This document shows, one piece after another, positions 8,330-17,050 of a DNA stretch of 64,000 bases. The translations under genes and the position numbers were made by a program. Every line of letters starts with the position of its first letter. The stretch's first letter is position 1. The stretch comes from Paracidobacterium acidisoli. Its GTDB lineage: Bacteria; Acidobacteriota; Terriglobia; Terriglobales; Acidobacteriaceae. Under the pieces are notes generated by a model. It worked only from the letters and a program-made list of their open reading frames with translations, made no database searches and was not told the DNA's origin. The stretch lies in contig NZ_QVQT02000008.1 of assembly GCF_003428625.2 (NCBI RefSeq), positions 71,420-135,419 on the forward strand. The letters run 5' to 3'.

Positions 8330-9712
8330 ATGCCGCACTTCTTTCATCCCGATCTCGTTTTCACGGAGGGCGCGTTCCGCTCCGGCTGCGGCCTGCTGGT
8401 GAAGGACGATGGCTGGATCGAAGCGGTGCTGAGAGCGGAAGATACAGCAGCCTGGCCCGCGACCCGGTTAGCCGGTAAGGCGCTTCTGCCCGGATGTGTG
8501 AACGCGCACTCGCATAGCTTTCAGCGGCTGATCCGCGGGCGTTCAGAGCGCCACAGCACGGGGGGCGATGACTTCTGGAGCTGGCGCGAGGCAATGTACC
8601 GCGCCGCTGCCGCCGTCAGCGACGAGGATGTGTATGACGTGGCCCGCATGACCTTTCTCGAAATGGTCACGGCCGGCATTACGACAGTGGGCGAGTTTCA
8701 CTATCTGCATCGCAGCGAGAGCGGAGCGGCGTACAGCGATCCCAACCGGCTCGGCCTTCAGGTCGTCGCCGCGGCGGAGTCGGTGGGACTGCGCATCGCG
8801 CTGCTGCGCGTGGCTTATCTGCGCGCCGGGTATGGGCTGGCTCCGCATGCGGGCCAGGCGCGCTTTTACGAATCGGCGGCGGAGTATCTGGAAAACGCCG
8901 CGGCCCTGGCAGACGCGCTGCATGCTAAATCCGGCAGAGCCTGGATGGGAGTGGCTCCGCACAGCATACGCGCCGTGCCGCTGAAGGATCTGGAGCAGAT
9001 GGCGCTGTGGGCCACAGAGCACGCTCTGCCCATTCACATGCACGCGGCGGAGCAGCCGGCGGAGCTGGCCGCATGCCGCGAGGAGTACGGCGCGACTCCG
9101 GTCAGGCTGCTTGCCGAGCTTGGGCTGCTGTCGGATGCGTGGACGCTGGTGCACGCGATCCACATAACTGAGGAGGAGATGGAGGCGATGGCCGCGGCGC
9201 GGACGACGGTCTGCGCGTGTCCGGCGACGGAGCGGAACCTGGGAGACGGTGTCTTCGATGCGGCCCGCGCTGCCGGGCACGGCATTCGCATCGCGCTGGG
9301 GTCGGACAGCCAGGCGCAGATCGATCTGCTGGAAGATGCGCGCGAGCTGGAGTATCACCTTCGCCTGACGCGGCAGAAGCGGGGCATCCTCGACGGCATC
9401 GGCGGCCGCGATCTTTCGGAGCGGCTCTTCGGCTATGCGACGGCAGGTGGCGCAGCGGCTCTGGGTTTCGACGGCGGCGTGCTGGCTCCCGGATATCCTG
9501 CGGACTTCTTCACGGTCGACCTCGATCATCCGTCGATTGCCGGGGCTGCGGCTGACGATCTGCTGCCGTCGCTGGTCTTTTCGCTGCAGCGAGGGACGAT
9601 CCGCGATGTTGCGGTGGGCGGCAGGTGGATTCTGCGGGATGGGCTGCACTCCGCGGCAGAGGAGATCGTCGCCCGCTATAAAGAGATCGCTGCGCGGGTG
9701 TGGCGGCAATAA
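8330..9712 (+). CDS. hutF: Formimidoylglutamate deiminase (HutF-type amidohydrolase)
   Basis: HutF hydrolyses N-formimidoyl-L-glutamate to N-formyl-L-glutamate and ammonia in the five-step histidine degradation route. From the ATG at 8330 it has 460 residues, the normal family length. Metal and active-site motifs of the amidohydrolase TIM barrel are present: NAHSHSFQRLIRGRSE (HxH plus the HutF-type FQR), HMHAAEQPAE, LVHAIHITEEE and ALGSDSQAQIDL (final Asp). The DFWSWREAMY segment is typical of HutF. An upstream in-frame ATG at 8222 would add 36 residues that look non-conserved, so I prefer 8330 although its Shine-Dalgarno is poor. No other hut genes are adjacent. Confidence 0.88.
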   Translation: MPHFFHPDLVFTEGAFRSGCGLLVKDDGWIEAVLRAEDTAAWPATRLAGKALLPGCVNAHSHSFQRLIRGRSERHSTGGDDFWSWREAMYRAAAAVSDEDVYDVARMTFLEMVTAGITTVGEFHYLHRSESGAAYSDPNRLGLQVVAAAESVGLRIALLRVAYLRAGYGLAPHAGQARFYESAAEYLENAAALADALHAKSGRAWMGVAPHSIRAVPLKDLEQMALWATEHALPIHMHAAEQPAELAACREEYGATPVRLLAELGLLSDAWTLVHAIHITEEEMEAMAAARTTVCACPATERNLGDGVFDAARAAGHGIRIALGSDSQAQIDLLEDARELEYHLRLTRQKRGILDGIGGRDLSERLFGYATAGGAAALGFDGGVLAPGYPADFFTVDLDHPSIAGAAADDLLPSLVFSLQRGTIRDVAVGGRWILRDGLHSAAEEIVARYKEIAARVWRQ

Positions 9713-9862
9713 GCGTGCAGAGGGCATCCCGTGCGCGACGTGTCTGCGGCAGGACGATGAAAGGGAGATCTGAAAACGGGATCGCGCCGGAAGAGGATCG
9801 CGATTCGGAGCGCCGCGCCAATGCTACAATCGATATGCTGGCCCGGGTTGTTCCCGCATTGT

Positions 9863-9954
9863 GGAGAGGTGGCAGAGCCCGGTTGAATGCAGCTGACTCG
9901 AAATCAGCCATACCTTTACGGGTATCGGGGGTTCGAATCCCTCCCTCTCCGCCA
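9863..9954 (+). tRNA. tRNA-Ser (anticodon CGA)
   Basis: A class II cloverleaf can be folded by eye. The acceptor stem GGAGAGG (9863-9869) pairs with CCTCTCC (9944-9950), followed by discriminator G and an encoded CCA (9952-9954). The anticodon arm CTGA-CTCGAAA-TCAG places CGA at 9899-9901. A long variable arm around TACCTTTACGGGTA and the T-arm GGGGGTTCGAATCCCTC follow. The long variable arm and G73 discriminator agree with serine identity. No integrase or attachment-like repeat was seen beside it. Confidence 0.97.
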
Positions 9955-10034
9955 TATCCCTTCAAAAAACTCTTAAGCCGTAATCTCCGCGCCGTTTCAT
10001 CTGTCGCGTGACATTGAGAAGCTATTCTGCCGGA

Positions 10035-11165
10035 TCAGGCCTGGCTTTTGCGCGGCGTCAGCCAGCCTCGGATCAGGCGGCGTGACGGCTCCTCGTACCA
10101 CTCGAAGACGGCGCAGGCAATCAGGATCAGCAGCAGAGGCGAGACCACGGCGCCGAGCGAAGCGCCCCGCGGGTTCCATCGCTCAAACGCGACGCGCACC
10201 CAGTTCCGCACCGGAAACTGGAGCAGATAGACGGCATAGCTGGCGCCGCCAAGGAAGACGAGCACGCGGTTCGACAGCCAGCGGCCGATCAGGCCTCCGC
10301 CTGCGGCGAGCTCGTAGATGAGGACGGCAAGTGGGAGGACAGACAGCGTCAGCCAGTGTCCGTGGAGTGTGCAGAGAATGACGATGGTGGCGGCGAGAGA
10401 GAGCAGTGCGCGTCCGCTGACGGACGAGGGCTGCTTCTCAAGATAATGCTGACCGATCAGGATGCCGAGCAGGAATTCAGGCAGACGGACGACGGGAATG
10501 GGCAGCGCCACCAGGATGCTCCGAAAGATACCCTGCAGATGGTCGACCGGCAGGGCCGTGTGACAGAAGACGATCACCAGCACCAGGGCCGCCATCGCCG
10601 ATAGTCTTTGCCGCGTGCGCATGCGCGTGCAAAAAGGCAAAACGAAGGGAAAGCAGAGATAAAAGAAGGCTTCGACGGAGAGCGTCCAGGCGGGAGGGTT
10701 CCACGCCTGCGCCAGATAGAAATAGTGCGGGTTCCAGGTCTGGACGGCCGCCGCGGTAGCGGCCATAGCGCCTTTGCTCAGCACGATGTGCCACGGTCCG
10801 TCATTGCGAAAGGGCCAGTTCAGCGCCAGCGAAAGCAGATAGACGGGATAGACGCGCGCGATGCGGGCCGCCCAGAAGCTGAACGGACTTTTCGACCGGC
10901 CTGTATCTCCGGAGTAAGAATAAGCAAGCACGAAGCCGGAGAGAAGAAAGAAGAAAGGAACGCCCATATAGCCGTTCTGCAGAAAACAGATAAGCGCTTC
11001 CGGAAGGCGATGCTCGCTGGCAGGCCGCGAGGCGAAATGATAGAGGACGACGTAAAAGGCAGCGAGAAAACGCGCGCCGGTCAGAGCGTTGAGCGGCTTT
11101 CGCCGCAGGCTGGTTGCAGGGCTGTGAGATGCGGGAACTGCGAGTGTATCGACGACAGCGATCAT
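10035..11165 (-). CDS. Acyltransferase family 3 (OafA/YrhL-like) membrane protein
   Basis: A 376-residue integral membrane acyltransferase. These proteins O-acylate surface or exported polysaccharides and other glycans. The signature LTGARFLAAFYVVLYHF (Arg and His of the Acyl_transf_3 active site) is at about 28-44, followed by GVPFFFLLSGFVLAYSY and ARIARVYPVYLLSLAL. Eight to ten hydrophobic helices follow, ending in the EWYEEPSRRLIRGWL tail typical of the family. I chose the ATG at 11165 because the family alignment begins just after it. The frame stays open further upstream, but that part is unlike a protein. The acceptor is unknown, and no polysaccharide cluster surrounds it. Confidence 0.88.
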   Translation of the reverse strand: MIAVVDTLAVPASHSPATSLRRKPLNALTGARFLAAFYVVLYHFASRPASEHRLPEALICFLQNGYMGVPFFFLLSGFVLAYSYSGDTGRSKSPFSFWAARIARVYPVYLLSLALNWPFRNDGPWHIVLSKGAMAATAAAVQTWNPHYFYLAQAWNPPAWTLSVEAFFYLCFPFVLPFCTRMRTRQRLSAMAALVLVIVFCHTALPVDHLQGIFRSILVALPIPVVRLPEFLLGILIGQHYLEKQPSSVSGRALLSLAATIVILCTLHGHWLTLSVLPLAVLIYELAAGGGLIGRWLSNRVLVFLGGASYAVYLLQFPVRNWVRVAFERWNPRGASLGAVVSPLLLILIACAVFEWYEEPSRRLIRGWLTPRKSQA

Positions 11166-11468
11166 GAGCGTGGAGAGCGGGGCCGATCGCTTATCAGAAA
11201 AAGCGGATAACTTTAATGTCTCACAGGTACTATTTTTACAACAGCAAAAAAAGACGATTGCTTCTCGTACAGAGTGCGTTCTCTGCCGCCGGTTTTTCCA
11301 TCCGCACTCTCTGTGCGGGCCTCTTATGTGGACCTTCGTTATGGCGGCTGAAAGGCCGTGCCGGCCGTCTGCATTATGCGGAACAGAATGCCGGATCTTC
11401 CGGCGGGCGGAGCGCCGCTCCGGCAAAAAGCTATTGACTTTATACGGGGATATGATATCTCTCAAACT

Positions 11469-11543
11469 ATGAAACACACTTCCATCCATTTGGTGCAGGC
11501 CACGTTCAGCCTGTCGTGTGTTTCCGTTCGATGTCGTCTCTGA
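11469..11543 (+). CDS. Candidate 24-residue leader peptide with two cysteines
   Basis: An ATG at 11469 opens a 24-codon frame ending in TGA: residues MKHTSIHLVQATFSLSCV then SVRCRL. Cys codons are at positions 17 and 22, near the C-terminus. An AT element TTGACTTTATACGGGGATAT (11434-11453) lies just upstream. There is no Shine-Dalgarno, so translation would be leaderless-like. The ORF is overlapped by an inverted repeat. It lies 362 bases before the M28 peptidase. This could be an attenuation-type leader for a Cys- or sulfur-responsive cluster, but that is inference, and a chance ORF is a real alternative. Confidence 0.33.
   Translation: MKHTSIHLVQATFSLSCVSVRCRL
11471..11524 (+). promoter_or_regulatory. 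Nested inverted repeat overlapping the leader ORF
   Basis: GAAACACAC (11471-11479) is the exact reverse complement of GTGTGTTTC (11516-11524). Inside it CAGGC (11496-11500) pairs with GCCTG (11509-11513) around an 8-base loop. The RNA could fold as a two-tier hairpin that covers most of the leader ORF. No T-tract follows directly. It could be a regulatory RNA hairpin or an operator. Confidence 0.45.
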
Positions 11544-11905
11544 CATCCCCTTCTCCTCGCCTTTTGAAAAGGAAACCGTTCCCGCTCGTATCGTTGTTTT
11601 GCTGAGCTGCATGGGCTGGTGTACTGCACCGGCTGTCTCATAGTCCGTTCCGCGCAGCTGTATCTGCAGGGAAGGCAACTGTGCTGTCAGCTCGCAGCAG
11701 ATGATCGTTCTCTTTTCCTTTTCTCGCAGCGGCCATGTCGCCGCTTCAGATCAGCAGACCGGCTGTGCACGCTGTGGATGTGCCTGGAGCGCCGAAAGCC
11801 TGAGGTGATCTTTGCCTGGGCATTCGAACCGTTTCCAGGGCTCTCACTGCCCGCACGGAAGCGGTCTCGGGCATTCCGGCTCATGAAAGAAAGGAAAACG
11901 GGACG

Positions 11906-13507
11906 TTGAACAGCAGAAAGTTCCTGCTATTGATTCTCTCCGCCACGGCTGCAGTGATTGCATGCCCCGCGCAGGTCGATTCCCCCGACGCAGCCGCGCA
12001 GTGGTGGTCGCATGTCAGTTATCTCGCCAGCGATGCGCTCGCCGGACGCAGAACAGGCACTGCGGATTTCGTAAAGGCCGCGGAGTATCTTCAGGCGCAG
12101 TTCAAAGCGGCCGGCCTCAGCCCTGCGGGCGCCAGCGGCTACCTGCAGGATGTGGGATTTGAAGAGCAGCAGATCGATAACGCGGCCTCGCGTCTCGATG
12201 TCGTGTATGAAGGCCAGGCGGTTTCGCTTCCTGTTGGGAGCGCTGCGATTCTCTCTCCGTATGCCGGTCCGGATACGACCGTGGACGCGCCCGCTGTCTT
12301 TGCGGGCTATGGCTTTGCGGTGCCGGTGCAGCACTTCGACGACCTGAGCGGCGTCGATGTAAAGGGAAAGATTGCGGTGGTGCTGGCCGGCAGTCCGCCC
12401 TCAGTGCATGGTCCGCTGCGGGCTTATTTCAGAACCGCTGCGGAGCGCTGGAAGCAGCTGCGAGCCGCCGGCGCGGTCGGCGTCATTACCATTCAGGAGC
12501 CGAGGCCGCAGAACGCTCCCGCGGGGCCGCGTCCCGGCGAGGGACCGCGCCCGACGATTCGGCTGGCGAGCCCGGAGCTGAATCCTCTTGCCGGCAACAA
12601 GCTCAGCGCGACGGTTCCGATCGCAGCGGCAGATGCGCTGTTCGCGCACAGCGGGCACACGCTCTCCGATCTGGAAGCTCAGGCCGAGGCCGGTAAAGAG
12701 CTCCCGAAATTTTCACTGAACGTGACCATCCATGCTCACACGGCCGTGAAGCAGTTCAGCCAGTTTACGGCGCCGAATGTTGCGGGAGTGCTGGAGGGGA
12801 GCGATCGCAGGCTGAAGAAGGAGTACATCGTTCTCAGCGCGCACCTCGATCATCTGGGAAAGGGACGGCCCGTCAACGGAGACGACATCTACAACGGCGC
12901 GATGGATAACGCCACGGGGATCGCGTCGCTGATTGAAGTGGCGAAGCAGCTTGCAGCCGGGCCGCGGCCGAAGCGCTCGATCCTTTTTCTTGCGCTGACG
13001 GGTGAAGAAGAAGGCGAGCTGGGCTCGCAGTACTTTGCGCAGTTTCCAACCGTGCCGCGTGCGCAGATTGTCGCGGACCTCAACATGGATATGTATCTTC
13101 CGCTCTTTCCGCTGCGCTATCTGGAGGTGCAGGGGCTGGGAGAGTCGTCGCTCGGGAACGATGTGCGAGCTGTGGCGCAGCTGAACGATGTCGAGGTGCA
13201 GTTCGACAAACAGCCCGACCAGAACCGCTTTATCCGCAGCGATCAGGCGAGTTTTGTGAAGCACGGCATTCCCGCGCTTGCTTTCAAGTTCGGGTGGGTG
13301 CCCGATTCGCCGGAAGAAAAGACCTTCAACGACTGGATCAAAAACCGGTACCACAAGCCGTCGGACGATCTCGAACAGCCCGTCGATAAAAATGCGGCGG
13401 TGCTCTTCGATCGCATACTCGGCCAGCTCGCGCTGCGTGTGGCCAATGCCAAAGAGCGGCCTGCGTGGTATCCGGAGAGTTTCTTCGCTTCCATTCCGCG
13501 GTCGTAG
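11906..13507 (+). CDS. Exported M28 family zinc aminopeptidase with PA-like domain
   Basis: A 533-residue secreted metallopeptidase that releases N-terminal amino acids from peptides. Start TTG at 11906, preceded by AAAGGAAAA. The N-terminus has a signal peptide (KFLLLILSATAAVIACPAQ) in which VIAC could act as a lipobox. A protease-associated region lies at about 90-260 (VDVKGKIAVVLAGSPPSVHG). Peptidase M28 metal ligands are LSAHLDHLG (His), NGAMDNATGIASLIE (bridging Asp), ALTGEEEGELGSQYF (catalytic and metal Glu), DLNMDM (Asp) and VKHGIPALAF (His). It is followed 92 bases later by a TonB receptor and an S9 peptidase on the same strand, suggesting joint peptide degradation and import. Confidence 0.92.
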   Translation: MNSRKFLLLILSATAAVIACPAQVDSPDAAAQWWSHVSYLASDALAGRRTGTADFVKAAEYLQAQFKAAGLSPAGASGYLQDVGFEEQQIDNAASRLDVVYEGQAVSLPVGSAAILSPYAGPDTTVDAPAVFAGYGFAVPVQHFDDLSGVDVKGKIAVVLAGSPPSVHGPLRAYFRTAAERWKQLRAAGAVGVITIQEPRPQNAPAGPRPGEGPRPTIRLASPELNPLAGNKLSATVPIAAADALFAHSGHTLSDLEAQAEAGKELPKFSLNVTIHAHTAVKQFSQFTAPNVAGVLEGSDRRLKKEYIVLSAHLDHLGKGRPVNGDDIYNGAMDNATGIASLIEVAKQLAAGPRPKRSILFLALTGEEEGELGSQYFAQFPTVPRAQIVADLNMDMYLPLFPLRYLEVQGLGESSLGNDVRAVAQLNDVEVQFDKQPDQNRFIRSDQASFVKHGIPALAFKFGWVPDSPEEKTFNDWIKNRYHKPSDDLEQPVDKNAAVLFDRILGQLALRVANAKERPAWYPESFFASIPRS

Positions 13508-13599
13508 CGGGGCGGAGCGACGCAGCAGGAAAGACGTTTATCGGAACATATCGTTCCTCATTCATTTCATGGTGGCTTCGCATTTGTAAGGAGATTTAT

Positions 13600-16500
13600 A
13601 TGAGTTCTTCGGGAACCCGGCATAGTTTATTTCTTCTTCTCCTGATCTCGTTCGCGTTTGTTTCATTCGGCCAGACTGTTACCAGCGGCACCGTCGTCGG
13701 CTCTGTGACGGACTCGAGCGGCGCAATTGTTCCGGATGCAGCGGTGACCATCCGGCAGGCAGACACCGGCACGGTCCGCACGACGAAGACGACCGCCGCC
13801 GGCCAGTACCGCTTTCCGTTTCTCAAGCCGGGCGAGTATTCGATTACGGCCGAGGCTACGGGGCAGACGGCAAGCGTTCCGAGCTTCAGCCTGCTGGTGG
13901 GGCAGGAGCAGCAGATCAATCTGGTGCTCGCCGTGCAGTCGGTGCAGCAGTCTGTTTACGTGAACAGCTCTTCCACGCTGCTGGAGACGGAGAATGCCAA
14001 TCAGGCGACCTCGTACAGCGAAAAGGAAGTCGCCAACATGCCGGTGAACGGCGGCGACATCACGAACATCGCCTTTACGACGCCGGGCCTGCGGCTGAAT
14101 GTGGGCGGCGGCAATACGAACTTCAACGTCAACGGGCTGCCCTTCAGCTCAGCGCTCTTTACGGTCAACGGAGCCGACATCAACGAGCCGTACAACCTGA
14201 ACAACAAGTCCGGCGCGAGCAACAACACGCTCGGCGCCAATGATATTCAGGAGGCCGCGGTGGTGCTGAATGCCTTCAGCGCCCAATACGGCCGCATGGC
14301 CGGAGCGCAGGTGAATTACATCACCAAGTCCGGCACGAATGAGTTTCACGGCAATCTGGCGGAGAACTATAACGACGCCGTTTTCAATGCCAACGACTAC
14401 TTCAAGAACCTGGAAGGAACGCCGCGCGGACGCGCTGTGGCCAATCAGTATGCGGCTTCGATCGGCGGGCCGATCCTGAAGAACAAGCTCACCTTCTTCG
14501 CCAATACGGAAGGACTGCGCTACGCGCTGCCCTCTTCGGGCGTGGTCTCTCTGCCTTCGCCGCAGTTTCAGCAGTACACGCTGGCGCACATCCCGGCGGA
14601 CTCGGTGCCGTATTATCAGGATCTCTTCAAGCTCTACAACAATGCTCCGGGCGTGAACCGCGCGGTGCCTGTGACCAACGGCAACGGTCCTGAGCAGGAC
14701 AACACCGGTCACCTCGGCTGCGGCGTGCAGACATTTTCCGGCACGTATGTGAACGGATCGAGCGGCCCGCGCTTCGGCTCTGATGTGCCCTGCGCGGTCG
14801 CCTTCGGCACGAATGCGTCGAGCCTCAACACGGAGACTTATGTCTCCGGGCGCGTGGATTACAACATCAGCGACAGGCAGAAGATCTACTTTCGCCTGAG
14901 CCGCGACTGGGGCATTCAGGCCAGCGCCACCAGCCCCATCAGCCCCACCTTTAACCAGCAGAGCAATCAGCCCTGGACCATTCCGCAGGTCAACTACACC
15001 TACACCATTACGCCGACGCTGGTGAATAACTTCATCGCCAGCGGCAACTGGTACTCGGCGGTCTTCGGCGTGGTGAACTTCCCCGACGCGCAGACTGCTT
15101 TTCCCGGAAACATCACCTTCAACGACGGCGGGGCCAACGGCAGCGCCAACAATACAACGGGCACCGGGTTTGCCAACGTGAATGCGCTGCTGCCCACCGG
15201 ACGGCGCGGCGAGCAGTTCGAGCTGATCGACGACGTCTCATGGAGCCGCGGCCACCATACGATTCAGGCGGGCGTGAACGACCGCAACAATCGCATCTCG
15301 GACTCGAGCATCTCCAGCGGCTCGATCATCGGAGCCTACACGTTTAACGATCTCACCGACTTTGCAACCGGCGCGGTGAACAGCACCAGTACCGGCAGCA
15401 AATTCACGCAGTCCTTTCCGCTGCTTTCTACTGTGCACACACGGCTCAACTCGCTTGGCTTTTACGGGCAGGATGAATGGAGCGCCCGCAAAAATCTGAA
15501 CATCACCTACGGCGTGCGCTTTGAGCTGCAGGGAAATCCCTCGTGCAAAGAGAACTGCTACTCGCGCTTCAACACGGAGTTCCTGGCCTCCGGCTATCAG
15601 GCAGGAGCCGGTGTTCCATACAACACCACCATTCAGACCGGCCTGCACAAGAACTTCGCCAGCCTGGAAGGCGTTGTGACGGAGCCGCGTCTTGGCGTTG
15701 CCTGGTCTCCCCGCGGCGAGGGCGGGATCGTGATTCGCGGTGGTGTCGGTCTGTTTGCGAATACTTTTCCCGGCAGCATCGCCGCCAGCGTCTTTGGCAA
15801 TGCGCCCAACAAATTCACGCCCACGGTGAGCTATGGCGATGTGGCGCTGAACAACGACCCCAGCAGCTCTCAGTCGGTCGCCATCGCGTCCGACCTGGCC
15901 TTCCGCAACGGCTTTACCGCCGGTGACGATCTGAACCAGCTGCAGGCTGCGCTCGGCAGCGTGAAGTTCGCGACGCCGGCGTTTTATGTGAATCCGAACC
16001 ACTTCAGCACGATCAAGGTGCTCGAGTGGAGCCTCGAGCTGGAGCAGCCGCTGGGCCGCCGCGATGTCTTTGTCCTGAGCTATTCGGGCAATCATGGATA
16101 CGACGAGTCCGTGAACAACTCGGATGCGAATGCTTATATCGGCACTCCGAGCCGGTACCCCAACGGCTTCGGCGCGCTGCCCTCTGCGATTCCCGATCCA
16201 AGGTTTTCGACCGTCAGTCAGATTCTTACTTCGGGCTATTCGAATTACGACGGATTCACCGCGCTGGTGCGTCACGCCCTGAGCTATGGATTTCAGGGGC
16301 AGGCCAGCTACACCTGGAGCCACGCGCTGCAGCTGGAACCGCTCACCGGAACAGCGACGACCTTCTACGTCTACAACCCGTATAACCTGCGAGCCGGATA
16401 CGGCCCGACAGGCTTCGATACAAGAAACAACTTCACGGCCGATTTTCTGTGGGTTACGCCGCGGGAGAAGAATCGCTGGCTGCAGGCGGGGCTCGGCGGA

Positions 16501-17019
16501 TGGACACTGGGCAGCAAGCTGTATGTTTACAGCGGCCGCCCGTTTTCAGTCACCAACAGCAAGATTCCCGGCGGGCTCTCCACTACCTTTGGCGGACCGG
16601 TGCTGGCCGATCTGCTCGAGCAGAACCTGGCAGGGAAGCACTGCTCGCGAGCTGCTGTGACCACGCCGTGCTTCAGCAGCACGCAGTTTGCGACGTACCA
16701 GGCGACTGCGGCGAACCCGAATCAGCAGACCGATTTCGGCAATACTCCTCCAAACGATTTCCGGGGTCCGGGCTTCTTCAGCGTAGCCAGCCAGCTGACG
16801 AAGAGAATTCCCATTCATGAGCGTGTGGCCTTCGAGGCCGGAGCCACGGCCTACAACCTTTTCAACCACGCGAACTTCGCCGTGCCCACGGGCAACGTCG
16901 CTTCCGGTCTGGGACTGATTACCAGCACCGTCAGCTCGCCGACAAGCATCTATGGCACGGGACAGGGAGCAATCGTTTCGGGCCGCGTTCTGGTGCTGCT
17001 CGGCAAGTTCACGTTCTGA
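13600..17019 (+). CDS. TonB-dependent receptor, Oar-like with CarboxypepD regulatory domain
   Basis: A 1139-residue outer-membrane protein. After a signal peptide (HSLFLLLLISFAFVSFGQ) comes a CarboxypepD_reg-like Ig-fold domain at about 25-110 (SGTVVGSVTDSSGAIVPDA), then a plug domain (EVANMPVNGGDITNIAF; FSAQYGRMAGAQVNYITKSG) and a long beta barrel ending in ...GKFTF with a terminal Phe. This architecture is expanded in Acidobacteriota and is thought to import oligomers energised by TonB-ExbBD. I chose ATG 13600 because of the strong GTAAGGAG seven bases upstream. Frame-open sequence further upstream overlaps the peptidase gene. Flanking M28 and S9 peptidases suggest peptides as cargo, which is inference. 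Confidence 0.93.
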   Translation: MSSSGTRHSLFLLLLISFAFVSFGQTVTSGTVVGSVTDSSGAIVPDAAVTIRQADTGTVRTTKTTAAGQYRFPFLKPGEYSITAEATGQTASVPSFSLLVGQEQQINLVLAVQSVQQSVYVNSSSTLLETENANQATSYSEKEVANMPVNGGDITNIAFTTPGLRLNVGGGNTNFNVNGLPFSSALFTVNGADINEPYNLNNKSGASNNTLGANDIQEAAVVLNAFSAQYGRMAGAQVNYITKSGTNEFHGNLAENYNDAVFNANDYFKNLEGTPRGRAVANQYAASIGGPILKNKLTFFANTEGLRYALPSSGVVSLPSPQFQQYTLAHIPADSVPYYQDLFKLYNNAPGVNRAVPVTNGNGPEQDNTGHLGCGVQTFSGTYVNGSSGPRFGSDVPCAVAFGTNASSLNTETYVSGRVDYNISDRQKIYFRLSRDWGIQASATSPISPTFNQQSNQPWTIPQVNYTYTITPTLVNNFIASGNWYSAVFGVVNFPDAQTAFPGNITFNDGGANGSANNTTGTGFANVNALLPTGRRGEQFELIDDVSWSRGHHTIQAGVNDRNNRISDSSISSGSIIGAYTFNDLTDFATGAVNSTSTGSKFTQSFPLLSTVHTRLNSLGFYGQDEWSARKNLNITYGVRFELQGNPSCKENCYSRFNTEFLASGYQAGAGVPYNTTIQTGLHKNFASLEGVVTEPRLGVAWSPRGEGGIVIRGGVGLFANTFPGSIAASVFGNAPNKFTPTVSYGDVALNNDPSSSQSVAIASDLAFRNGFTAGDDLNQLQAALGSVKFATPAFYVNPNHFSTIKVLEWSLELEQPLGRRDVFVLSYSGNHGYDESVNNSDANAYIGTPSRYPNGFGALPSAIPDPRFSTVSQILTSGYSNYDGFTALVRHALSYGFQGQASYTWSHALQLEPLTGTATTFYVYNPYNLRAGYGPTGFDTRNNFTADFLWVTPREKNRWLQAGLGGWTLGSKLYVYSGRPFSVTNSKIPGGLSTTFGGPVLADLLEQNLAGKHCSRAAVTTPCFSSTQFATYQATAANPNQQTDFGNTPPNDFRGPGFFSVASQLTKRIPIHERVAFEAGATAYNLFNHANFAVPTGNVASGLGLITSTVSSPTSIYGTGQGAIVSGRVLVLLGKFTF

Positions 17020-17050
17020 TGAGACCGGCATACATACGGAGGAAGAAGAG

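Larger units (their letters stand above)
11166..11905. other. 740-base intergenic region with leader-like elements
   Basis: This region separates the divergent acyltransferase and M28 peptidase genes and is the longest non-coding stretch in the window. Going left to right it contains an A/T-richer patch (11205-11260), GC hairpins at about 11389-11423, the AT element at 11434-11460, a short ORF with an inverted repeat (11469-11543), and about 360 bases with no feature I can support. The in-frame stretch at 11619-11909 does not look like a real protein. Confidence 0.6.

Noticed and set aside
9510-9965. 151-codon minus-strand frame across the tRNA
   Set aside because: Overlaps tRNA-Ser and the hutF-type gene; translating a tRNA is a common false gene.
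11389-11423. GC hairpins as an intrinsic terminator
   Set aside because: They are followed by A residues on the plus strand and preceded by T residues on the minus strand, so neither strand has a T-tract in the right place.
11434-11456. TTGACT and TATGAT as a standard promoter
   Set aside because: The spacer between the hexamers is only 11 bases, too short for sigma-70; kept only as an AT-rich element.
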